Below are positions 33,946-41,317 of a DNA stretch of 64,000 nucleotides, piece after piece; positions within the stretch are counted from its first letter, which is position 1; each line of letters opens with the position of its first letter. The translations under genes and the position numbers were made by a program. The notes beneath the pieces are model-generated. The model searched no databases. It was not told where the DNA came from and saw only the letters and a program-made list of their open reading frames with translations. The DNA comes from an uncultured Acidimicrobiaceae bacterium (GTDB taxonomy: Bacteria; Actinomycetota; Acidimicrobiia; Spongiisociales; SHLN01): contig CAMYMH010000002.1 in assembly GCA_947259275.1 (NCBI GenBank), positions 1 to 64,000 of the forward strand, given 5' to 3'.

Positions 33946-35112
33946 TTGACCCAGGCAGGCGCAAGCCTCCGGGTGAGCTCGAAGTACCTCGCCTACCTCG
34001 TGCCTCTGGGGGCCGTCGGCTTCGCTCTTCTCATCGGCGCCATCATGTTGCTGGCGTTCGATGCCAGTCCCATCGAGGGCTTCCGGGCGCTCTTCCGGGG
34101 CGCATTCGGAAGCACGGATGCGCTCATCGAAACGGCTATCAAGGCGACGCCGCTGCTTTTTGTGGGTGTCGGCATCACGATTGCGTTCCGCGCCAACGTC
34201 ATCAACATCGGCGGTGAGGGGCAGATCGTGGCCGGTGGACTGCTCTCAACGATGACGGCGCTGTGGCTGCCCGATCTGTCTGCCTGGATCATGCTTCCCG
34301 CCATCCTCATCATGGGTTTTGTCGGTGGTGCGATTTGGGGGTTCATCCCGGGGTATCTGAAGGCCTATTTCGGCGTGAACGAGATCCTCAGCACGATCAT
34401 GCTCAACGTGGTCGCCGTGCAGTTGATGAACTACCTGCTCCGCCAGCCGCTCATCGACCCTGCCGAGATCGAGCGCGGAACCCGGATTCCCCAGACCGAG
34501 CGGCTCCAGGAGGGGGCGGATCTTCCGCTGCTGTTCGGCAGCGACCGCCTCCACATCGGGCCGCTGCTGGCCGTGCTGGCTGCCATCGCCGCCTACATCT
34601 TGCTGTGGCGTACGCCGCTGGGATACCGGCTCCGGGCCGTTGGGCAAAACCCGGATGCCGCCCGCTACGCCGGCATCCCCGTCAAGCGCACCATCACGCT
34701 GGCGTTGACGCTGAGCGGAGCGCTGTGCGGGCTGGCCGGAGCCGTCCTCGTGTTCGGGAGCGAGGGGCACCGGATGGTCACCGACGGCTCGACGGCCGGC
34801 TTCACCGGGAGTGCCGGGTTCAACGGAATCGTGGCCGCCCTGTTTGGCGGGCTGCACCCGATCTTCACCATCCCGGCGTCGTTCCTGTTCGGTGGACTCC
34901 TCGTCGGCGGTATCTCGCTGCAGCGGGCCGTACAGGTGCCATCGGCCTTGATCCTCGCCCTCAACGGCCTCGTCGTGATCTTCGTCGTGTCCACCGATCG
35001 ATACCGGCAGCGGCTGCGTGATCAGGACGCCCGCCGTGACGCCCTCGCCAGCGCCGGTGCCTCATCTGTGCCTCTGGCGGCCGACCGTGGGGGAGGGGGA
35101 GAAGAACCGTGA
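33946..35112 (+). CDS. Nucleoside-type ABC transporter permease 1 (YufP/BmpB-like)
   Basis: A 388-residue BPD_transp_2 permease with about ten membrane helices. ANVINIGGEGQIVAGGL and the coupling-region sequence GYRLRAVGQNPDAARYAGIPVKRT are family hallmarks. A TTG start is preceded by gaggaggg. It overlaps the next permease by GTGA. In Bacillus and Streptococcus this family imports nucleosides with a BMP lipoprotein. Placement beside the XDH gene supports a purine nucleoside or base as cargo. Confidence 0.88.
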   Translation: MTQAGASLRVSSKYLAYLVPLGAVGFALLIGAIMLLAFDASPIEGFRALFRGAFGSTDALIETAIKATPLLFVGVGITIAFRANVINIGGEGQIVAGGLLSTMTALWLPDLSAWIMLPAILIMGFVGGAIWGFIPGYLKAYFGVNEILSTIMLNVVAVQLMNYLLRQPLIDPAEIERGTRIPQTERLQEGADLPLLFGSDRLHIGPLLAVLAAIAAYILLWRTPLGYRLRAVGQNPDAARYAGIPVKRTITLALTLSGALCGLAGAVLVFGSEGHRMVTDGSTAGFTGSAGFNGIVAALFGGLHPIFTIPASFLFGGLLVGGISLQRAVQVPSALILALNGLVVIFVVSTDRYRQRLRDQDARRDALASAGASSVPLAADRGGGGEEP

Positions 35113-36041
35113 GTGAGTTCTTCACCGAGGCCGTTCTGATCGCGACCATCGCATCGGGCATCCGGTTTGGCGTGCCACTTTTGCTTGCCGGACTCGGCGA
35201 AGCCTATGGACAACGCAGCGGCGTGCTCAACCTCGGGGTCGACGGTGTCATGCTGCTCGGCGCCTTCGGCGGCTACTACACGGTTCTGAAGTCGGACAAT
35301 GTTTGGCTGGGGATCGCCGTCGGCTTGGCCATCGGCCTCGTGCTCGGCGTCATCTCGGCGTTCATCACTGTCACCCTCAAAGCCGAGCAAGGCATTTCCG
35401 GCATCGGCATATTCCTGTTCGGCTTGGGGATGAGCGACTTGCTGTTTCAGCGACTCGTTGGCACGCCCCGCCCAATCGATACCTTCCCGCGGCTGGAGAT
35501 CCCGCTCCTGCGCGACATCCCCTGGATCGGGGAGATGCTGTTCCGGCAGAACGTCGTCGTGTACTTGGCGTTTCTGGCGATCCCGCTCAGCATGTTCGTC
35601 GTCAACCGCACCACCTTCGGCATGAAGATCCGCGCCGTCGGCGAGAACCCGGAAGCAGCCGACAGCCTCGGCGTGTCGGTCGCCAAGGTACGGTACGGCA
35701 CCATGCTCATCGGTGGCACCTTGGCCGGTGTGGCCGGGGCCGCCCTCGCCATCGACCTCGGGATCTTCCAGCAGAACATCACGAACGCGCAGGGGTTCAT
35801 CGCCATCGCCCTCGTGTACTTCGGGGCGTGGCGGCCGTTCGGCGTCATGCTGGGGGCGTTGCTGTATGGCTTCGTAAATGCGACCGTCATCCAGTGGAAG
35901 ACGCTGGGGATCATCCCCGACAGCTGGTCCGACATCGCCGCGATGGCCCCGGCAGTCATCACCATTCTCGCCCTCGTCGTCGTTGCCACCCGGTTCCGGG
36001 CGCCGTCGGCGCTCACCAAACCGTTTGAGCGGGGGGAATGA
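35109..36041 (+). CDS. Nucleoside-type ABC transporter permease 2 (YufQ-like)
   Basis: A 310-residue permease of the same family: GEAYGQRSGVLNLGVDGVMLLG at the N-terminus and the coupling helix TTFGMKIRAVGENPEAADSL, then GAALAIDLGIFQQN. It starts with GTG overlapping the previous stop and forms the heterodimeric channel with permease 1. A 130-base gap follows before the lipoprotein gene. Confidence 0.88.
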   Translation: MSEFFTEAVLIATIASGIRFGVPLLLAGLGEAYGQRSGVLNLGVDGVMLLGAFGGYYTVLKSDNVWLGIAVGLAIGLVLGVISAFITVTLKAEQGISGIGIFLFGLGMSDLLFQRLVGTPRPIDTFPRLEIPLLRDIPWIGEMLFRQNVVVYLAFLAIPLSMFVVNRTTFGMKIRAVGENPEAADSLGVSVAKVRYGTMLIGGTLAGVAGAALAIDLGIFQQNITNAQGFIAIALVYFGAWRPFGVMLGALLYGFVNATVIQWKTLGIIPDSWSDIAAMAPAVITILALVVVATRFRAPSALTKPFERGE

Positions 36042-36171
36042 TGCTGCTGGGATTACCGACCAATGACGAGTCCGCAGTGACCATCGGCACCGGTACAACG
36101 CCGGAAGGAATGGGCACAGTCAATACGAGTGTGCGGCGGCCGACCGTCGCCGAATAGAGGAGGAAGAGACA

Positions 36172-37128
36172 ATGAGATTGAGATCATGGCTGGCTTTGCT
36201 GGCGGCGATGGCCCTCGTGGCGGGGGCATGTGGCGATGATTCGGTGAGCGCCCCTGAGGGGTTCCAGATCGGCATCGTCGCTCCGTCGGCCACCAACGAC
36301 CTGGCATTTACCCAATCCATCGTCGACGCGGCCAACGTGCTGGCCGGCGATCCGGAGATTCTGATATCGGACGGCCTGTTCAACATCGACGATGCCGGAA
36401 GTGCCATTCGCGGCTACGCCGCCGACGGCGTCGACCTGGTCATCGCCCACGGCTCACAGTACGGCGGGCCGCTCCAGGAGATCGCCCAGGATTTTCCCGA
36501 CACCGCGTTTGCGTGGGGCACCACCAACGACACGTTCGGGCTCTCTAACGTCTACGCCTATGAGGCGGCCTCGGACGAGGGGGGCTACGTCATGGGTGTC
36601 ATGGCCGCAGCCCTGACCGAGACCAACAACATTGGGATCGTTGGTCCGATCGAGACCGGCGACGCCAAGCTGTATGTGGACGGCTTCGAGGCCGGCGCTC
36701 TGTCGGGCGGCGCCAATGTCAGCAAGGTATACACCGGGTCCTTCAGCGACGTGGCGCTGGCTAAGCAGGCGGCTGAGGCGTTTGCTTCCCAGGACGTCGA
36801 CGTGATGAGCGGTACTGCCCAGATGGTCGTCGGTGCCGTCGGAGTGGCGGACACCGAGGGGATCCTGTGGTTTGGCACTCAGTCCAACCAAGCTGAGCTC
36901 GGCGACATCGTCGTTGCCTCCCAGGTGTACAAGTGGGAGGTGGTGCTCGAGGACATCCTCAGCAACATCCAAGACGGTGTGCTTGGAGGCCAGTCGTACG
37001 AGATCAACTTCGAGAACGATGGCATCGTGCTGGAGTACAACGACGCCTATGACTTGCCGGGCGATGTCGAGAGCCTTGCCGAAGAAACGATCGACGGCAT
37101 CAAGGATGGGTCGATCTCGACCGGTTAG
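36172..37128 (+). CDS. BMP-family nucleoside-binding lipoprotein
   Basis: A 318-residue binding protein with lipobox LVAGACGDD and a BMP/PnrA fold: GFQIGIVAPSATNDLAFTQS, GYAADGVDLVIAHGSQYG, SDEGGYVMGVMAAALT and TNNIGIVGP. The family binds purine nucleosides (PnrA) or related compounds. Strong leader gaggaggaagagaca. The order permease-permease-lipoprotein-ATPase differs from the usual lipoprotein-first order. Confidence 0.88.
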   Translation: MRLRSWLALLAAMALVAGACGDDSVSAPEGFQIGIVAPSATNDLAFTQSIVDAANVLAGDPEILISDGLFNIDDAGSAIRGYAADGVDLVIAHGSQYGGPLQEIAQDFPDTAFAWGTTNDTFGLSNVYAYEAASDEGGYVMGVMAAALTETNNIGIVGPIETGDAKLYVDGFEAGALSGGANVSKVYTGSFSDVALAKQAAEAFASQDVDVMSGTAQMVVGAVGVADTEGILWFGTQSNQAELGDIVVASQVYKWEVVLEDILSNIQDGVLGGQSYEINFENDGIVLEYNDAYDLPGDVESLAEETIDGIKDGSISTG

Positions 37129-37201
37129 CAGATACCGATGAGTGATCGGGGGCACGGCTCGGCCCCCGATCACCAGAATTGAGGAGCAAGCCATAGCGAA
37201 T

Positions 37202-38710
37202 ATGCCCATGATGGAGATGCGGGGGATCACGAAGCGGTTCCCCGGTGTCCTCGCCAACGACAACGTCGATTTCGACGTGCAGGCGGGCGAGGTCCACACC
37301 CTGCTCGGAGAGAACGGCGCCGGCAAGAGCACGCTCATGAAGATCCTCTACGGCCTCTACCAGGCCGACGAGGGTGAGATTCTTCTGAATGGCGACCCGA
37401 CCGTCATCGACAGCCCGACCACGGCGATCAGTCACAACATCGGGATGATCCATCAGCACTTCATGCTGGTGGAAACCCTCACCGTGGCCGAGAACGTGGC
37501 CCTCGGGCTGCCGTCAAGCCGGGGAGCCCTCACCGACCTGGATGTCGTCTCGGACCATATCGTCGAGCTCGGGTCCCAGTACGGCCTCGAGTTGGACCCA
37601 GCCGCGCTCGTATGGCAACTGGCAGTCGGTCAGAAGCAGCGGGTCGAGATCATCAAGGCGCTCTACCGGGAGGCTCGGCTGCTCATCCTCGATGAGCCGA
37701 CCGCCGTGCTCACCCCGCAGGAGGTCGACCAGCTGTTCGAAACCCTTCGTCAACTGACGACCGATGGGCGGGGGCTCATCTTCATCTCGCACAAGCTCCA
37801 TGAAGTCCTAGCGCTCAGCAACCGGATCACGGTTCTGCGGCAGGGCCGGGTGACCGGCCAAGCCACGCCGGCTGAAGCCACCAGAGAATCGCTCGCCGAG
37901 ATGATGGTGGGGCGGGAAGTGAAGCTGGCCCCAGATAAGCCCGCGGTCCAGGTGGCGGAGCCGGCGTTGGAGATTCGTGATCTCGAGGTGTACGGGGATC
38001 GCGGGATCGTGGCAGTCGAGCACTTCGACCTCGAGGTGCGAGCCGGCGAGATTCTCGGGATCGCCGGCGTGTCCGGCAACGGACAGCGAGAGCTCGCTGA
38101 ATCGATTGCCGGCCTCCGGGAAGTTACCAAAGGCAGCATCTCGATCGCCGGTACCGACGTGACCAATCATCGCCCGATCGAGATCCGCGACGTCGGCCTG
38201 GCGTACGTGCCCGAAGGCCGCTTGAAGGATGGGAGCATCGCCGACTTCACCGTTTCGGAGAACATCCTGCTGGTGGATCACCGGGACGATCGGTTCCTCA
38301 ATCGGGGCCTGTTCGACTTCGGTGCGATTCGCGAGCATTGCCAGGGGCTGGTCGACGATTTCGCCGTCAAGACCCCAACGCTGGAGACCCCGGTGCGGAG
38401 CTTGTCGGGGGGCAATATCCAGAAGCTGATCCTGGCGCGCGAACTGGAGGGGACTCCCACCGTGCTGCTTGCCTCCCAGCCAACCCGCGGCGTCGACATC
38501 GGAGCCGCCGAGTACATTCACGAGCGACTCGTGGCTCAGCGTGAGCGGGGGACTGCCATCCTGGTCATCTCCGAGGACCTCGACGAGGTGTTTGGCCTTT
38601 CCGACCGGATCGCCGTCATGTATGAGGGGCGGGTGATGGGAATTGTCGACCCTGCCACCGCCACCCGCGAGGAGGTCGGTCTGATGATGGCTGGGGTGAG
38701 TCCGGATTAG
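37202..38710 (+). CDS. Nucleoside-type ABC transporter ATPase, two domains
   Basis: A 502-residue duplicated ATPase. Domain 1 has Walker [14 protein letters not shown]-loop [17 protein letters not shown] and [11 protein letters not shown]. Domain 2 has a degenerate P-loop ([12 protein letters not shown]), signature [16 protein letters not shown] and the [10 protein letters not shown] switch, typical of nucleoside/sugar dual ATPases. The track GTG start at 37142 is less likely; ATG 37202 begins at the first conserved strand ([10 protein letters not shown]). It completes the importer. Confidence 0.88.
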   Translation: MPMMEMRGITKRFPGVLANDNVDFDVQAGEVHTLLGENGAGKSTLMKILYGLYQADEGEILLNGDPTVIDSPTTAISHNIGMIHQHFMLVETLTVAENVALGLPSSRGALTDLDVVSDHIVELGSQYGLELDPAALVWQLAVGQKQRVEIIKALYREARLLILDEPTAVLTPQEVDQLFETLRQLTTDGRGLIFISHKLHEVLALSNRITVLRQGRVTGQATPAEATRESLAEMMVGREVKLAPDKPAVQVAEPALEIRDLEVYGDRGIVAVEHFDLEVRAGEILGIAGVSGNGQRELAESIAGLREVTKGSISIAGTDVTNHRPIEIRDVGLAYVPEGRLKDGSIADFTVSENILLVDHRDDRFLNRGLFDFGAIREHCQGLVDDFAVKTPTLETPVRSLSGGNIQKLILARELEGTPTVLLASQPTRGVDIGAAEYIHERLVAQRERGTAILVISEDLDEVFGLSDRIAVMYEGRVMGIVDPATATREEVGLMMAGVSPD

Positions 38711-38718
38711 AACCGCAA

Positions 38719-39192
38719 CTAGTCGGCCGGCCGATACGGTTGCACGATCTCGGTGCGCCAGGTGGCGGGATCCGGCTCCTCATTTGGGTCGGTGTAGTAC
38801 ACCTCCCAGGCCGGGCCACCAGGATCAACGTCCTGCTCGTGAATCCAGGCGTTGATCGCCTGGTAGGCAGGTTCCATGCGCTCGTAGGGTCCGGTGTGGA
38901 TGGTGACGACAGCCGGTCCCCCGGGGAGGTGTGATGCCTGGACCTCGCCGTGGCCGGCGACCGCCATCACGACCGGCAGCCCAGCCTCGATGTCGAATTC
39001 GCGGTACTCAGTGTCGAGGGGCCGGTAGCGGGCAAAGGGTTGGCCAACCACGTGGGCGCCGGCTCGACGGATCTGGCTTTCAACGGTGTGATAGACCCGG
39101 CCCAGGAAGCCGGGGATGTCCTCCAGCTTCACTTTCCCCCGCATGACCATTGTCGGCTGTTCGACCATGATCCGTTCCTCGATCTCATACAC
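38719..39192 (-). CDS. GyrI-like small-molecule-binding protein
   Basis: A 157-residue protein of the GyrI-like/AraC effector-binding fold (duplicated SH-S-I beta-alpha units): N-terminal MVEQPTMVMRGKVKLEDIPG, a central FARYRPLDTEYREFDIEAG, and a C-terminal IHTGPYERMEPAYQAINAW. The aaggaggg ribosome-binding site sits inside the track ORF and points to GTG 39192 as start. No DNA-binding domain is attached, so it may be a stand-alone ligand sink or isomerase. It is convergent with the transporter ATPase, eight bases apart. Confidence 0.75.
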   Translation of the reverse strand: MYEIEERIMVEQPTMVMRGKVKLEDIPGFLGRVYHTVESQIRRAGAHVVGQPFARYRPLDTEYREFDIEAGLPVVMAVAGHGEVQASHLPGGPAVVTIHTGPYERMEPAYQAINAWIHEQDVDPGGPAWEVYYTDPNEEPDPATWRTEIVQPYRPAD

Positions 39193-39385
39193 TCCACCCT
39201 CCTTCCTCTGCACCGACAATCATCCGGCACCGGTGGTGGGGGATCTAGAGCCGAAGGTCAAGATCTGTTCGCCGGCCGGACTGGAGAGAACGCGAAACAT
39301 TCTTGGCGAGGGTTATCGGCTTTTGAGGAGCGCCGACTACTGTTGCCTCCCGAGATGAACGAAGCAACCGTCGACTGTGGGCACG

Positions 39386-39407
39386 ACCGCCCCGGAGGCG
39401 GTTTTTT
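39386..39407 (+). terminator. Rho-independent terminator or attenuator upstream of the carbamoyltransferase
   Basis: ACCGCC ccgga GGCGGT runs into TTTTTT, the clearest intrinsic terminator in the window. It lies 69 bases upstream of a carbamoyltransferase start and reads toward it, with no complete gene before it on the plus strand. That position fits an attenuator for the downstream gene. Confidence 0.7.
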
Positions 39408-39422
39408 CTTGGCCCGATGCGG

Positions 39423-39439
39423 CTTGGACGTTGTCCAAG
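39423..39439 (+). promoter_or_regulatory. Short hairpin in the carbamoyltransferase leader
   Basis: CTTGGAC gtt GTCCAAG is a perfect seven-base-pair stem between the terminator and the ribosome-binding site. It could be an operator or part of an attenuation switch. Confidence 0.4.
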
Positions 39440-39475
39440 TAATTGGGCCGAGGGACTGACCAAGGAGAACGGCCA

Positions 39476-40453
39476 ATGGCAACCAGGGCGGCGACCGAGC
39501 ACCTTCCCTTCGGCGAGAAGCGGGATCCTCGTTTCTTCGGCAAGGACATCCTGTCGGTGTCCCAATTCGAACGCGGCGACCTCGAGATTCTGTTCGAGGT
39601 GGCGCACGAGATGGCCGAGATGGTGCATCGGATCGGCACCTTTGACCTTCTCAAGGGCAAGGTGCTGACCAATCTGTTCTATGAGCCTTCCACCCGCACG
39701 TCATCGTCGTTTGTGGCGGCGATCGAGCGTCTCGGCGGCAGCGTGATCCAGATCAACAACGTAACGTTCTCCTCGGTCTCCAAAGGGGAGTCGCTGGTAG
39801 ACACCGTGCGCACCATGGAGCAGTACACAGACGCCATCGTGCTGCGCCATCCCGAACAAGGCTCGGCCGCCGAGGCGGCAGCCGCCACCGAAAAGCCGAT
39901 CATCAACGCCGGTGACGGCGCCGGCGAGCATCCAACCCAGGCGCTACTCGACGCCCACACGATTCGGGAGGAGATGGGCGGCATCGACGGCCTCACCATC
40001 ACGATGGTGGGCGACCTCAAGTACGGGCGGACCGTGCATTCGCTCGCCAAGCTGCTCACCCTGTACGACGTGAGAATCAACTATGTATCACCGGAGATCC
40101 TGCGGATGCCCGAGCTCCTGGTGAAGGAGGTCGACGCGGCCGGGATCGATCAGATCGAGACCGCTGAGCTCGGGTCGGTGCTGCCCGAGACCGATGTGCT
40201 TTACGTCACGCGGATTCAAAAGGAGCGGTTCTCTGATACGTCCGAGTACGAGCAGGTGAAGGATTCCTACGTCATCACCCCCGAGACCATGTTGGGCGCC
40301 AGGCAGAGGATGGCCCTCATGCACCCACTGCCCCGGGTGGGCGAGATCACCACCGCGGTCGATGCCGACCCCCGCGCCGCTTACTTTCGCCAGATGGAGT
40401 ACGGCATGTATACCCGCATGGCGCTGCTGGCGTTGGTGCTGGGAAAGGCGTAG
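39476..40453 (+). CDS. pyrB: Aspartate carbamoyltransferase-type enzyme (PyrB-like)
   Basis: A 325-residue carbamoyltransferase. Carbamoyl-phosphate loop: [12 protein letters not shown] (the usual second Arg of STRTR is Ser). Further motifs: [47 protein letters not shown]. The aspartate-binding loop [12 protein letters not shown] and the C-terminal [21 protein letters not shown] are PyrB-like. ATG 39476 follows aaggag. No other pyrimidine genes are nearby; its neighbours are a nucleoside importer and, elsewhere in the window, other carbamoyltransferases and a carbamate kinase. It may serve pyrimidine synthesis or the catabolic set; sequence alone favours aspartate as substrate. Confidence 0.82.
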   Translation: MATRAATEHLPFGEKRDPRFFGKDILSVSQFERGDLEILFEVAHEMAEMVHRIGTFDLLKGKVLTNLFYEPSTRTSSSFVAAIERLGGSVIQINNVTFSSVSKGESLVDTVRTMEQYTDAIVLRHPEQGSAAEAAAATEKPIINAGDGAGEHPTQALLDAHTIREEMGGIDGLTITMVGDLKYGRTVHSLAKLLTLYDVRINYVSPEILRMPELLVKEVDAAGIDQIETAELGSVLPETDVLYVTRIQKERFSDTSEYEQVKDSYVITPETMLGARQRMALMHPLPRVGEITTAVDADPRAAYFRQMEYGMYTRMALLALVLGKA

Positions 40454-40642
40454 TTTCCCTCGGCTCGCGCGGGTGGGTCCGCGCCGTCGAGTATGGATCG
40501 TTACCCGTTACCCGAACCGAAGCCTTCGGTGCGGTTGGCGGTCGCTGGTGGGCGTTGGTGCTCGGCAATGCCTGATCAGTCGCCATTCTCTCCCCCCGGA
40601 CCTCAATCCACGGTCTTCCCCTCCAGAGGTGTCTTTTAGTTC

Positions 40643-40806
40643 TTCTTCCCCGCCCTTGAGGGCGGGGTGGCTCCGACGAAGGAGGAGGCGGGGTGGGGGA
40701 GGCAGTGAACCCTGTTGGTTGCCGCGGTTGCTTGCCTGGGGCCTCCCCCCATCCGTCCTCGTCGCTGCGCTCCTCGGCCACCTTCCCCTCGAGGGGAAGG
40801 AAGAAG
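40643..40806. repeat. Inverted pair of a 60-bp intergenic repeat
   Basis: The element at 40643-40703 (TTCTTCCCCGCCCTTGAGGG onward) and the reverse complement of 40741-40806 align over about 60 bases, sharing a CCCTxGAGGG palindrome core and a GGGGGAGGC end. They face each other across 37 bases. The track ORF at 40347-41126 is a translation of this repeat, not a gene. The whole gap 40454-41317 (about 860 bases) otherwise holds only one doubtful small ORF. Confidence 0.65.
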
Positions 40807-40981
40807 GGGTGGCTCACTTTTTTGGTGATGTGCGCATGGCGCCGGTTTCTCAGGTGGGGTATGGACGAGAGAGCGATCCTTGTTTCCGCACCCGTGGATC
40901 CAGACCGGAGGAGCGAGTTCAGCGGAGCCGGGAGGGGGGGTCGGCGGTCGTTAGTTGGTGGTGGGCGGTGGGCTCGCGAGA

Positions 40982-41236
40982 TCACCGGATCTTCACCGCG
41001 ATGCATCCGCCTCCAAGCGAAGAGCAGACCTTGTGGAGGCCTTCGCTCCCGATGGGAAGACGAATGGTGCCTTCGATGATCTCTACGGCCTGGCAGAACC
41101 TGTCGCCGGGTTGCGGCGGACCCCACTGCCGGTCAAAACCGGCAGATGCGATGTGTTCCCAGTCGAAGATGCTCCATCTGTAGAGGTCAAGGCAGGCGCG
41201 GTAATTCTGCCACTCGAACTGAGGCCCCGCGATCAC
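40982..41236 (-). CDS. Doubtful small ORF
   Basis: An 84-residue ORF from GTG 41236, rich in Trp/Tyr/Cys (LDLYRWSIFDWEHI; KVCSSLGGGCIAVKI). Its composition looks more protein-like than its antisense shadows, but there is no clear ribosome-binding site and no recognised family. It lies between a repeat cluster and a convergent-facing gene. It could be a remnant. Confidence 0.35.
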   Translation of the reverse strand: MIAGPQFEWQNYRACLDLYRWSIFDWEHIASAGFDRQWGPPQPGDRFCQAVEIIEGTIRLPIGSEGLHKVCSSLGGGCIAVKIR

Positions 41237-41317
41237 CAGGTCAGGGCCCGGTGGCGTGATCCGCCAACGCGCTGAGCAACTCTTCGGGTCGCCGGCGGGC
41301 GGTGGGCGGTTGGCCCC

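Noticed and set aside
34246-36098. Minus-strand ORFs opposite the two nucleoside-type permeases
   Set aside because: Charged, low-complexity shadows of hydrophobic plus-strand membrane proteins.
40347-41126. 259-residue ORF rich in PLEGKVAEERSDEDGWGE-like sequence
   Set aside because: This is the translation of intergenic palindromic repeats; such sequences recur as false proteins in GC-rich genomes.
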